Shown here piece after piece: positions 46,185 to 58,400 of a stretch of 64,000 bases of DNA. The DNA is from Lepidonotus clava (Eukaryota > Annelida > Polychaeta > Phyllodocida > Polynoidae). The stretch lies in assembly GCA_936440205.1 (NCBI GenBank), contig OW387140.1, positions 34,283,659 to 34,347,658 of the forward strand, read 5' to 3'. The notes beneath the pieces were generated by a model. It was not told the origin of the DNA. It searched no databases and saw nothing but the letters and a program-made list of their open reading frames with translations. A program made the position numbers and the translations under genes. How positions within the stretch are numbered: the stretch's first letter is position 1; each line of letters begins with the position of its first letter.

Positions 46185-46807
46185 GAGCATAATACTACTG
46201 TTATCTGAAATTCAAAGCTCATCAGTCCATATCAATTATTCCAAAAGTCCATGGATATACCGGGTCAATCAGTTCAGCGATCTATAGCATGGTGGCCGGT
46301 TGTTGTGTCATATTAATCTAATAAATATCTAAGTGATATATTAAACTATTTTCAAACTGATATATAGATAGGTCCTGATAATCCCCAAATGGGATTGACT
46401 ATATTTCTCCGTACTGTCTAATTCTTTTATCAGACAATCATATGCATGCTATTGCTTATATAAAAATATTACATATTGAGTGAGTCAATCGATGATCTCC
46501 AGCTGTTCACTTCAGCACAAAGAGTTGATTAAATTATCAACTTCCAATCCGAGTTCTGATTTCTTTATCAGTATACTATTTTCTAAGAATATTATCCAGA
46601 GAGATATAATACTACTGTTATGTGAAATTCAAAGATCATCAGTCCATATCCATTTTTTCGAGAGTCCATGGATATAGATCTACCGGGTCAATCAGTTCAG
46701 CGATCTATAGCACGATGGGTCATGATAATCCGCAAATGGGATTGCATATATTTCTCTGTACTGTCTAATTCCTTTATCAGACAACCATATACATTCTATT
46801 GCCTATC

Positions 46808-46846
<39 letters not shown>

Positions 46847-47160
46847 AAATTAAAAAAAAATTAAACATATCGAGTGAGTCAATCGACGATCTCCAACTGT
46901 TCACTTCAGCACGAAGAGTTGATTACATTATCAACTTCCAGTCCGATTTCTGATTTCTTTATCAGTATACTATTTTCTAAGAAAATTATCCAGAGAGATT
47001 CAGATTCGTCACTCCCATTAACGGCATCATTTCCTGAATAGCTCACTTCTATAAGTATTGTTGATTATATTATCAACATCCAATTTAAGTTCTGATTTCT
47101 TTATCAGAGTAGTATTCCATAGAAAAGTTATTGCGCAGACACCATGCTATATTATCCAAT
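46185..47160 (-). repeat. Tandem monomers upstream of the LINE ORF
   Basis: Two units of about 410 bp (about 46185-46600 and 46600-47005) share ACTACTGTTAT..GAAATTC, CCGGGTCAATCAGTTCAGCG, TGATTTCTTTATCAGTATAC and others; a third partial unit (TGATTTCTTTATCAGAGTAG) lies at about 47035-47160. An A run of 28 (46817-46844) sits in the second unit. In the LINE orientation they lie in front of the ORF, where 5' UTR promoter monomers are found in some LINEs. Confidence 0.75.
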
Positions 47161-47334
47161 TACTTTATGGGATATATAGCATTAGATTTAGTAGTGATTA
47201 CCCATCGCCTGGTTCCTCCTGATGGTGCGATCAAGGTAAATGCTGATATGATCAGCCGTGGCCCGTCGTGGGTGTAGCCCATCAATGAGCCTTCTGTACA
47301 GGTGTCGCATTATTATTATTATTTTTGAGAGGCG

Positions 47335-47420
47335 TAACGTCAGTGCCCTTGTTTCAATGGTTACGATGATTTGTTGATGCTTGACCATATAAATCCACAT
47401 TACAAAACCGTTGATCATTT
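47335..47420 (+). promoter_or_regulatory. CRE + TATA promoter, copy 1
   Basis: TAACGTCA (47335-47342), TATAAAT (47388-47394) and a TCATTTG initiator about 29 bp further. About 130 bp downstream is similar to 55480-55620 (CATTCCAA, TTTTAGAGT.GATGTA, ATGTCCAAACCAA, ATATCCTTGTTAT-like), with a shared donor-like GTAAAT (near 47586 and 55633). It could start the leader of the GPCR at 53868, whose exon has an acceptor at 53827. Confidence 0.45.
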
Positions 47421-47459
47421 GCATTCCAACTAACATCCACTACACATTATGGCACATTT

Positions 47460-50083
47460 TAAGTTTTTAGAGTTGATGTAATTTGGAGGATAAAGAAAAA
47501 AAGAATTCCTATTCATTAATGTCCAAACCAATCACCTGTTATGTCCTTGTTATTTAATCAACTCTATATTAATCTAGCCACCAAGTAAATATTTGAATAC
47601 TATAGGTCGGTAAACTTATTGAACAAATATATATCCATGGGTAGAGCAGTAACTTTTACTTTTGCTATTGTAGATTTCTTAATTAACTTCTATCAAATTT
47701 TGGGATCAGGTCTTAAATGTCACATAAGGACCAGGATTCAGGATTAAGTTTTTAGGAATAACTGTCAAGTAAACCCTTGGTTTTCAGATGAAATATATAA
47801 GTGGGCATTCAGATATAACACAAAAAGAAGTTAATGGGGTACTTGAACATACATAAAATTAGTCTAAGGGTTGACATAATATACTTATGATATTACCTAA
47901 ATGTCAATAAATCCACGTATTTAGAAAACAAGGGTTTAGCCTTAGATTTATTCAATTTATATCTGGACTATCTTGTATTTCTTTACTTAGATTATGTTAT
48001 AGCAAGATACCTTTATAGAAAGGGCTGGTGAAATATTCTGTACCAAATTTAGAAGCTGTTTTGATACTTTTTCTGTGAGCCACATTTGGGACGAACTCTT
48101 CAATATTACCTGATCTTTCCTACTATAAACTTAATAGTTGAAAGTGCCATCTTTGCTCGAGACTAGCGAGTTTTATTTTTGAATGTATAATAATTTAAGG
48201 TTATATGATCCTGTCTCAATAACTTCAGACATGACCTACCAGTATCATTTTGTAACGATATCGATTCCAGTTCTAATTTTCATTTGCTAGAAAATGTCAA
48301 AATAAAACCAAAATAAACCATATGTGGTAATATAGTTTGCTTATATATCCTAATACATGTGTCCACATGATTTAATTTGTAAACAGAGGTTGTCTAAGAG
48401 AAACGCTGTTTTAGGACTTCATCATCTAACAAACACTCAGTGATTCTTTTCGAGTTAAATAACTTGGAAAAAATAATTAAAAACTAAAGGGGAAAATGAT
48501 CACATATTGGATTGTATCAATAATTTTAGCATATTGTTGGCCTACAACTTATTCAACCAATGGGCCTGATTTACGTCATGGCACCAAGGCTTCTTTCAAA
48601 GACCCACGAGCAGCACAGCGTGCCACGGTGGAGAAGTTGGTTCTGGATCAATGTTGCACCTGAGGCTGGAGATTGCATACACCTCATTGTACAGAATCTG
48701 AGGGAAGGTGGCGGAGGATGTACCGTAGCTTTACCTGAGAAGTGATAATTCAATTTAAGAATTGTTTGTTGGGAGCATTATTAACCAGCTGTCTGAATTT
48801 ATAAGGTAAAGTACGTTTAAACTGTTGCTTTTATCTTTACTATTTTGTTGACTTACTGGTAATATAGGTTGATTTGGCTTTCGCTAAAAGTTATATAATA
48901 ACATTACCGCGACATCTGCATAATTATAATATCATATGCAGTGCATATCCATGAGATCCAGAAAATGGATTTATACATTATAGGGTGATACACGTTTAGT
49001 AGTGTAGAATGTAATGCATGCTGTATCAAACCTGGGTGATAACCTTCTAGGGTGATACAGAAACTCTTATATTTCAATAATTCATGAAGCAAAATGAAAT
49101 CATTAAGAAATAACAATATCTAGCATATGCATTATCTGAACAATGTTCCTAGCTAGACTTTACTTGCATGCTTACTGTTTGAAGATTTGAAGGACATCAA
49201 AAAAGTTATATGAAGTAACATAAAACCATGTACAGCATCACAGCCCCACCATCAGTGGTTGCTGTGTATCCTTCCTTGGGGCTTGGATCTAGCAGAAATG
49301 GTATTATAACAAATCCATAATCAACCTCGAAAGGGGTCCTCGTGGAGTCAGCACCCCATTGGCCAGACCCCGATATCAGCCTGTGGGTGACCCTGTGGGC
49401 CCTGGCCTTAGGCTGATATTGAGGTCCAGCATCGGGGTGCTAACCCCCCTAGTAGGCCTACCTCTTCTCAGTTGGTTATATGTATGTAATGCAATGGCGA
49501 ACGATAGGATATTGAAAATTCAACTTTAGCAGAAACATAATGGTACATTGACCTATTCTAGGGAATCGTATAGAAACGAATTTAGTCTTTAGTAATGTTC
49601 ATTTCTGGGTAAAAAGATGTTTAACCCCCATTGCTTGGGAAAATGTATTCCTAGACAACTGACACAAACTTGTTATGTCCTGTATATAGGTAATATAGGG
49701 TGTGGCATCACTTTGATGCTTAAGAATAGTCTGTGACCCTGCAAAAAAGGAATGAAAGCGGTTTCCTTTTTCATAAGGTTTTGTATTGTAAATATACCGG
49801 GTACATTCTATTTCTTAGGTAAGGGGCATTCCATATAGTACATACGCATCAAGGGGCGGGGTCTTAAATTTTTTTAAATGTTCATTATATGTTCTTGTAC
49901 AGACCTAATGCGCACTCTGGACTGAGTTGGCGGGGGTTGAGGGGTTTGATAACTTTGAAGGTCTGTGTATATACTTAGAGGGATTACGGACTGTTTAAAC
50001 AAAATTCTAAATCCATTACAGGGTCTCAAAATAAGAATTTTATGTTGGACTTATGCAAGAACACCCAATTAAAACAAAAAAAT
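47460..50083. other. Spacer or intron, no supported gene
   Basis: AT-rich. A frame at 48560-48745 has no family resemblance. A GC-rich hairpin lies at 49325-49460 (separate entry) and a piece of the GGGGCATTCCAT element at about 49823. Confidence 0.5.
49325..49460. repeat. GC-rich hairpin, arms about 36 bp
   Basis: GTCAGCACCCC...CCGATATCAGCC (49347-49381) is inverted as GGCTGATATTGAGG...GGGGTGCTAAC (about 49411-49444). Isolated and GC-rich in AT-rich DNA. Likely a tiny foldback transposon. Confidence 0.65.
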
Positions 50084-52231
50084 ACATATGGGTCATTGTA
50101 CCAAGAAATGTACAATTGCGGAATTTTGGGGTTTCTAAGGTTTCATGAGGTACTGTATCTCTTTTATGTATCAGATATTAATGTAAACGGCATCAGTGGA
50201 AAGAAAACACAATAAGCTTTCAGAATATGTTTGGTTTGATGTATTTCTAAATCATATTATAGATCCTATGAGGAACTGAATCCAAAAAAGTGATAAAAAT
50301 CAAAGTTTTTCTACAATTTTCAAACTTAAAATGAGTGCATGTTGCGAATCTGATGATAGTTGTTAAATATAATAACTACTGATCAAACCTATGACAGTGG
50401 TGACTTATTCTTTAAAATATTGGGCTTATTGGATAAATAAGTTGTTTCCCTTTACACCAAATAGAAAGTATACTATTGAAAACAAACATCCGTGACCATT
50501 ACTTCAGTAGGATTTGATTGTAGGTAAGAAAATGAGTAGCACATATGTATGTTGCCTACATGAAGACATTAGGTGACTACACAATGTATTAAAATTATTT
50601 TATCTCTGTAATACTTGCTGATGAGTGAGGGCAGATTAATTGATTTTATACTGAGATTGATCACGAACGTTTGCTTTAGTTTTTGTCAGGTAGATTCCTA
50701 CATTCTATCACATTGTGGATAATCATTATCATGCAAGTGTATTAGGATATATAGCCACAAAAACTTACAAAAGACGTGTCTTATCATTGAATGTTTTGAT
50801 TTGACATGACAAAATAATCATTTATGCAAACATTCGTGATCAAAACAAACATCCGTGATCAAAACCATTACCCAAGCAAAACAAAGTAAAATTGTGGTTT
50901 ATATTATTTTATGTGTAGATTAGGACTGGACAAATGCTTTAAGTTCATACAGAAATAACTACAACAGAAAAAATATGCAATATCATCACTATCAAATTTT
51001 GGTCACGGACGTTTGCATCAGTTTGTATTATTGCCTTAGATAATTTACAAAACGTGTTACCATTAATAAAATAGCTGCCAGGTAATCATGGTACAATACC
51101 TTAAACAATATAGATAATTTATTTCCAATATATTTACCCATACTTTGTCTACATGTTGATTTTGGTTTTGATCACGAATGTTATTAAGCTAACTGGCTAA
51201 AAAAGATAATTTCAGAATTGCAAAACGTTCTAAATTTTTTCCAAAAAGATGGGCATATCATAGATCTTTTATTTTATCCATATTTCCATTTAGAGTGGAA
51301 ATATTTTATTTTAATTATGATCACGAACGTTTGTTTTGTTTGTTCACCATCACTCCATGGCTCAAGGAGCCACTTTCCAAATAAAAATGTAATTCTTTAT
51401 AAATCTCAAGTAATAATGTATTGAGAAAAAAGTAACTTAGAAAGTAAATCTTGTGATCAACATTAATCTAAGACGTGGTGAAGCAATACTACAAACGTTC
51501 GTGATTAAAAAAACATTCGTGACCAAAATAAAATCTGTTATATATAACCAATTTTCAAGAATTTGACAGTCAAAGCTACTTGTCTATGTTGCATATATAC
51601 ATTGAATTCATTGTTAATAAATATACCAGAAAAATTACTCTAAAATGTACCAGAGGATACAGATTTCTAATCTGTAACAAACATCCGTGACCAAAACAAA
51701 TACTTTAAGAATACTAAATTCTTCTCATCAAAGTATTCTGATGGTACCAAATTATATTGGGATAAATCAGGGGCATATAGTTCTAGTTCCTTCTTCATAA
51801 ACATGCTTGATTTTGACTATTGTAATTAAAAGGAACAAACTGGAAAGGTGTTTAACATTCAAATTGATATTGATTAATTTTTAGAAAATCACTGAATATA
51901 AAGTTTTTTGTTTTGAAACTTAAAGTTTTATATGATAAGAGGAACAGATGTGAATAATATACATGTCACAGGAAACACTGGAAGGTTGATATATAATAGT
52001 AAAATAGGTATCTAGTTGCATTTGGTCACGAACGTTTGTTTATCCAACATTATATTTTCACATGTTTGAAAAAACTGAAAACCTTATGATAATCCTGGTA
52101 TAATTAGTTTTTTCATATTCAAAACTGTGTATTCTTGTGGTAAAAGAAGATGCCTTTCAGAGTTAAAGGGATTTTGTAAATCAGGCATCTCAGACCCAAT
52201 TGTACATTTCCCGGTACAATGACCCATATGT
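50084..52231. mobile_element. 2.1-kb inverted-repeat element with a phased 15-bp motif
   Basis: The ends are 35-bp inverted repeats (50084-50118 and 52197-52231, 33 of 35 matching), beginning ACATATGGGTCATTGTACC. Inside are eleven copies of GRTCACGRAYGTTTG in both orientations, and none outside the element in this window. Starts: 50481 (-), 50659 (+), 50827 (-), 50846 (-), 51001 (+), 51170 (+, degenerate), 51319 (+), 51492 (-), 51511 (-), 51678 (-), 52024 (+). Steps are mostly 149-186 bp, twice with a close pair 19 bp apart and once a double step of 346. Sequence between motifs is not obviously repeated. No transposase frame and no clear target duplication. Confidence 0.8.
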
Positions 52232-53826
52232 CACCATGCTTTTTTCTGAGTGAGAGGTTAAGAAAGATAACTCCCTTATCTATAGAAGTCTATGGGGAGA
52301 ATACATTTAGTCATATTCAACTGACTCTACAACATTCAAAATCCATTACAGCTTTACCAAATCTAGGGAATATATACCTTAGGTGTATAGCAAAGTCTTA
52401 AAGCAAAAAAAGATGGGGGTCACTGATGTAATTTTATTGCTGGAGGTTGATAAAACCTTAATAAGTGATTATTTCTGTATGATCCTTTATAGATCTATCT
52501 TATCGATTTACCCAAATTTGCTGTTGAAAACAACTAACATTTATCTATTTTGTTTCAAATTCAACCCCTGCTCATGCCTAAAGAGAGGTTTCAACATTTT
52601 GAGGTAATTAATTTTTGTCACTAGGGGGCGCATGTGTGCCTGATTAAGTTTACATTAATTACCCTTTTAATTATCATCCATTTTTTTTTAATTTTTCATT
52701 TTAAGGCAGCTGTCATCAATTTATGATTTACAATTTTGGGATCTGAGGATTTTAAACTTTTTCCACCAGGGGGCATAGGTGTAAACAGTACGTTACACCT
52801 TTAATGGAGGGTTTCTAAACCTAATGACGAGCTTTGTAAATAAGGGAATGGTATAGAAGGTTTGCAGAGAGATACAATGTTTGACATCCAAAATATGGAC
52901 ATAAAACCCAAATCAAAGCTTTTCTAAAACCTTTCGGTGATATTCTAACAACGATTTTAAAAAGTAGTCAGTGCATATAAATTTGATCTAAAGTCATACA
53001 TGGTTACGTTAAATGATCTCACTCTTATATCAATATTTATCAACATACACTAAATTTAGGCACAAGGGCACTCCTCCATGGTTAACTAGATGGGATGGAT
53101 TAAAGCCCACATGTTAATATTTGGGCTGTTTGAGGCTTAACGAATAGTAATTTTTAGGCAGATTTACCAAGTACTTGTTAGAAAAGATAAACAAGGAAAA
53201 TGATTTGTATCCACTTTGTGCATGAAAGTATCTACAAATAAATGAATAAAACATTACTTCAACTCATGGTTGGATGACCAACGAATGGTCGCTTTTGCAA
53301 ATGATCTATGGTTGAGTGAAAATGTTTTGGTTGGATGTCCCTGGTAAGGTGCGGGCCACACCCAAAGTACAGGCCTAATACTAGGTCATCGTACCTAAAT
53401 AGATGGGTGTGTCCCTCTATGTTTTAGTTCTAAGCAGCAATGCTAAAGTTAGCCTCTTGAGCGGGTGAAATAGAGAAGTATACAAGGTATCAAAGCATCC
53501 TTGGGCTCACTTATGACAACTGTACTGAACTGTGAAAGGTCTCTATTCCTTGTCCATTGCAGTAACCTCTGTTGTCTGGGACATAGGCTTATCAGAGTTC
53601 TGCTTTTACATCATTGCGGCTGCTGCAACAAACGTACGCATAATTAGGACATGGAAAATAATATGTAGTACTATCTGACTGCTTCCCTTGTTTCATCATT
53701 AGAGTATGATGGAATCCATTCATTTCCAGTTCATCTTTAAACCTTTCGCTTGGAACTTGATTTCTGACCATTGGCATCTCTGACATGGTATGTTGTCATT
53801 GTTTATTCTTTACATTATCTGTTTCA
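52232..53826. other. Spacer or intron before the GPCR exon
   Basis: No supported gene. The minus-strand frame at 53592-53786 has no recognised features. It ends in an acceptor, ATTATCTGTTTCAG (53813-53826). Confidence 0.45.
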
Positions 53827-53867
53827 GATTGAAAACCTCAGAAATTGGCATTTCCAACATTCCCAAC

Positions 53868-55043
53868 ATGCAGACCTCGTTCAACGTGACTACTTCTTTA
53901 GTCAAAATGACTAACCTCAGCCGCGGAAACTACGTGGAGAGAACGGCCGTGGAGGACGTGCTGTACACGTGGGTAACTCCCAACGTGTGCGTGTTCGGCT
54001 TACTTGGAAACCTTATCAGCCTTATCATCCTCCTGCGTGTGCGTGCCCGAGCCATGCAGAGGGACAGGGGGCGAGAGAGCACTGCCCTTCTGGGGATGGT
54101 GTTACTGGCGGTTTCTGATACGGCTTTTTGTATGGCTCGATTCCCCAGCGCCCTAGTCACCCACTCCGTCTCCAAATTCACCCAGCTCAGCTTTAATCTC
54201 TACTATCAGGTGTACGGCCCTGGAGTAGTGTCAACCTTCCTCCTGACTAGCACCTGGGTGACTGTGGTCTTATCTCTATTCAGGTACATTGGGATTTGCC
54301 ACCCATTGAGAGCGCGGCATATCGTTGGAGCCTGCGCGACTAGGTTGGCTTATTTCATAGTCATCCTATCCTGCGTGGTCCTCAACCTACCTTCGTTCTG
54401 GCTGCAGCGAATCGTTCCCTATGGAATAGAAGGGAGGGAGTTTTATTTGATAGAGGATGGGGTGTTTGGGGTGAAAAACCAAGCAGGGCAGGCATTCATG
54501 TGGATACGGAATGTAATTGGGTTAGTGCTCCCGGCAATTCTCTTGACGTTTTGTAATTGCTCTCTCATAAAAGCACTCAGAGAATCGCAGCGCATGCACA
54601 AACGGTGCCATGTTCTCGAAAGTAGAAGTCAAGCAAGTTTCAGAATAACCCTTACTCTTATTGTCATTGTTTTTATGTTTATTCTTTTAGTTTTCCCCTG
54701 TGAGATCATAAACCTTCTGAATAACCTCCTGAAAGTAGAAGTCACTCACACATACAGTTTTCTTGTTGTACGAGCCTTTGCCAACGTTTTTCAAGTTATC
54801 AATTTATCCTCAAATTTCATTGTGTACTGTGCCATAGGTGACCAATTTCGAGAGGTGTTTTGTGACACGTTTTTTAAATGTAGTTGTCATGGAGGTAAGA
54901 TATTTCAACAATTAGCCACTCGCCTAAGACGTTCCAGAAGCAATATAAGTTACACTCATGCACTGCGCTCTCATACCAGATTAACGTTCTTGCCTTTTGT
55001 GCGGCGATCATCTTCTATTAGGCCAAGTATATCATCAGTTTAA
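53868..55043 (+). CDS. Class A GPCR, FMRFamide-receptor-like
   Basis: The 391-residue seven-helix receptor comes from one exon. The extracellular N-terminus has NVT and NLS glycosylation sites. TM1 has the conserved GN (GLLGNLISLIIL), TM2 the conserved Asp (LLAVSDTAFC), TM3 ends with FRYIGICHPL in place of DRY.x.HPL, TM5 has the Pro (GLVLPAILLTFCN), TM6 ends VFPCEI, and TM7 reads INLSSNFIVYCAIG, the NxxNFxxY form typical of FMRFamide/peptide receptors. A Cys cluster (CDTFFKCSC) follows helix 8 and a basic Ser-rich tail ends the protein. The Met at 53868 is preferred because an acceptor lies at 53827; the frame also opens at 53790 inside the presumed intron. It couples an extracellular, probably peptide, ligand to G proteins; ligand unknown. 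The missing Asp of DRY is an oddity. Confidence 0.88.
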   Translation: MQTSFNVTTSLVKMTNLSRGNYVERTAVEDVLYTWVTPNVCVFGLLGNLISLIILLRVRARAMQRDRGRESTALLGMVLLAVSDTAFCMARFPSALVTHSVSKFTQLSFNLYYQVYGPGVVSTFLLTSTWVTVVLSLFRYIGICHPLRARHIVGACATRLAYFIVILSCVVLNLPSFWLQRIVPYGIEGREFYLIEDGVFGVKNQAGQAFMWIRNVIGLVLPAILLTFCNCSLIKALRESQRMHKRCHVLESRSQASFRITLTLIVIVFMFILLVFPCEIINLLNNLLKVEVTHTYSFLVVRAFANVFQVINLSSNFIVYCAIGDQFREVFCDTFFKCSCHGGKIFQQLATRLRRSRSNISYTHALRSHTRLTFLPFVRRSSSIRPSISSV

Positions 55044-55394
55044 ATTATTATATTGCCAATTATCCATGTTATTTTGATTCCGTGACCACACATGCTCAGA
55101 AAGTGGGCTACGTTTATCATGAAGATGGCACCAGATATTGTGATGTAGATAGCCAAAGGTTATTATTACTCAAAGTATAGCTGCACATGGCAAAGCTATA
55201 GAGTACATACTTACAGAGTACATAATTATAAAATGATTCTCAAGGTTTGATGCTTTTAGAGTGTATCAAGACCACGGAAATAAGATTGTCAACCGTACAC
55301 AACATAAAGCCTACCTAGTGCACTTTGCTGTAAAGACAATATGTTTTATTTTGTGGCACGACGCCTTAACAAATTAATCATTTCAACGGGTCCG

Positions 55395-55480
55395 TGACGT
55401 CACCACCACGTAACCATGTTGACGATGACGTGCTGTCGCATCACTATAAATATTTGGTCCCGGTACCGTCACCTCATTCA
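55395..55480 (+). promoter_or_regulatory. CRE + TATA promoter, copy 2
   Basis: Palindromic CRE TGACGTCA (55395-55402), a second TGACGTG (55426), TATAAATA (55445-55452) and a CTCATTC initiator centred about 31 bp after the TATA start. Downstream leader similar to that at 47420-47590. It points rightward, away from the GPCR, so it likely drives a paralogue beyond the window or is a lone relic. Confidence 0.5.
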
Positions 55481-58400
55481 CATTCCAATCACCACAGCAG
55501 CAACATCTCCTGCATTTAAAATTTTAGAGTAGATGTATTTAGGAAGGATTGAAAAATATTGTTATAATATTTATGTCCAAACCAAGCTAATATATCCTTG
55601 TTATATTGACTTTCTTATCTAGCAGCTGACGTTGTAAATACCTGATATATAATCACATTATGGGTGATATGGTTAATCAGCTCATGTTAGCACCAAATTT
55701 ACAGTCATGTTTAATCAACAGATGACGCATAATATTGTTTATAATGCAACCACAGTTTAATATATGGCAAATGTTTAATAAATGCAAAAACAGATAAGAA
55801 GCGACAATGTGGTGTCAGTGCTATTTTCATATGTACCTAGTTATATGTATTTGTACATTAGATAAAAAAAACGAGCGTGAACGCCTACCCCTTAAAACTG
55901 AAATAAAAACACTAGGAGCATGAGAGAGAAAGACTGTTAACTTGCAATATAACAATAATCGACTCTGCTTGCTATAGCTTGAAAAATAGATGGAAGTAGT
56001 CTTATTAAATTTTGATTTGTACTTCTGGGAGTATTTTAACATTTTGACCTTCCATCAACATTCTGGTAACCATAGCTACAAGTTGCAAAATTGTTGCAAA
56101 ACTTTAGTATTCATGTAAATCTACACAAATTTTGATTTTAGCCAAAATTAAAGTTGTTGTCGTTGCTGTTTTTGGTCATTTCCTATGTAATTTTTGACTT
56201 TAGGCATATCACAGCCCCAAATTCGCAGAGTCGGTCATCAATTACGAGGTCTATCAGGGATAATTCACTTGAACTAGGAATGAGACGGACGCCGTTTATA
56301 ACCTATATAACTATTCAAACTGATCTACGAAAAGTAACGGATGAAAGAATTTTAGATCTCTCTTACAATGTAAATGCCATTTGAAAATAATTACAACTAA
56401 GAAAATACAAGATGCAATAATGTTTTCTCACAGGAGAATGAGTTACAAAAGGATTACCAATACGATCGGCAGGTGGCGACACTTCTCAACGTTTTCTTGA
56501 AATACTTTAGGGGTTTTACATTGAATTTACAAGGGAAAGGTGGAAAAAAAATTCGGGGGGGAAGGGGGGGGGGCACACCCCTTAGTTGCGGGCCTGTGAA
56601 TCTACTGTGTATATATGCGAAGTCGTTCACCTAACTCAGGGGTGGGTGGCGGGGTCTGAGATTTTTGAAAATGTGCGTGCGTACCTAACGGAAGGCCCAT
56701 ATGCTACATACAAAATCATAGATTGTCGCATACACAAATGTACATGACGTTGTCTGAATAAGATGAACAATGAATGCGACAACAATAAACCATCCATAAA
56801 TCCTCGAGCTCATTTCCTTATACCACTAACATGTCGCTTGAATAAGAGTCTCAATACAGGCGACAATGTCACATACATAGCAAATAGTTGGGTCTATCTA
56901 GACGACGTCGCGCGTATAGGCAGCACCGTGAACACAACGTCGCTTGAATAAGGTGAGCTAGGTACATGACAAAAATCAAACCATCTATAATTTCCATTTC
57001 AATATACTACTACCATAATTATAAGTGTAGACAAAAGAAACAATACACGCGATATGTCGAGTATATAATTGGGCCAATAAGCCCTTTCCAATCAGGTACA
57101 TCCCAGGGTTTAACAAGGGTTGGACAAAATAACCATATACGCCATCTTTGCCTATTACAGTTGGGATTGATGAAATAACCAATAATTATGTTTTTCTATA
57201 CCTCAAGGTACTGACAAAACACGGATTTCTTCATATTTACCAGTTGACAGATTTGCAGGTTTGCCAGCCAATCAAAATGCTGCATTTTAGAGCAATCTAG
57301 AGTAGGACATTATAGGTCGGCCTGGCAGACTTTAACATTAGTTCCTATGGGAAAATAGCAAATATATAAAGCTGCATTTAAAAACATATAGAGGCAATTT
57401 GTTAACTAAATCACTATGGTTCATTTAGGTTTACACTATTATTTTGGGGGATAAAATCGGGAAGAGATTGCTTTATGATTTCATGGTAAAATTGTATGTT
57501 GTTGTATACTGGGATTGGCTTATTCAGGGCACGTCGCGCATATATGCACTGCCCCACCAAGGTCTTAGGGTGAAAAGGCATTCTATCCATAGCTGTACAC
57601 AATAGATGCACCAGATGGCACTACGGATCCATTCTATGAATGGGTAGTTGAATGACACTCGAGGTGCAGAGGTATAGTCTGCGTGTTTTCACATACTACA
57701 ACAAATGATATTTTGTTGATAAATACTAGCTGTAATCAATTTTCAAAATGATATCTAAACACTCGAAATATCCCATTTCAAGAATATGTTAGAGTACACA
57801 AAGGTGCTGCTTATGCCATCTAACTAACTACCTACAAGTTACCTGTGTACTTTCTTAAAAAAAGAAATGACAATGGTATAACTCTTCTTATTAAGACTAT
57901 GGATATAACAATATGTGAATATTATTAACAATATGCGAACAATTACTGACATTTGATTATTAAGATACAAAAGACTGCGATTTTGTAACTCAATGAGGCT
58001 ATATCATTAAGTCTTTAATGCACATTCAAACAATTACAGAAGGGACCCTTGCTTTGGTGTCCTCAACAACAGAGGGCCAGGAACAATTACTTTAGAATGA
58101 GATCACTGAGTATCTTTACCAATATCTTAGATTCCACTTCAGTTATATAATTATATGTATATATGCAAAGAGTATCTTAATGATGATGAACCGATTGATT
58201 TGATCTTCAGAGATAACATAAATGACATTATAGAAACACTTGAAGCAGCAGTAAATTACAACCATTCAAGTTTCAGATCTATACATCTGTGTGGATTGTA
58301 ACGGATTCCTATTATGTAATAGTATGATTGTATTATGCTTTATCATTGTTACAACAGTATGAAGAACCTTCTGCATTAAGTCACCCCAAACTATCGTAAG

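Larger units (their letters stand above)
42639..47160 (-). mobile_element. Near full-length LINE, - strand
   Basis: From right to left: tandem monomers (46185-47160), short leader, an uninterrupted EN-RT ORF (45878-42987), 3' UTR with AATAAA (42673-42678 on the minus strand) and a 24-nt poly(A) tail (poly-T at 42640-42663). No separate ORF1 was found. The 5' limit is an estimate and the target duplication was not identified. Confidence 0.8.

Noticed and set aside
50084-52231. CRISPR-like array
   Set aside because: Repeats occur in both orientations, vary in sequence and are about 170 bp apart in animal DNA within an inverted-repeat element.
53592-53786. 64-codon minus-strand frame next to the GPCR
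   Set aside because: No domain, no paralogue in the window, and it lies in the presumed intron.
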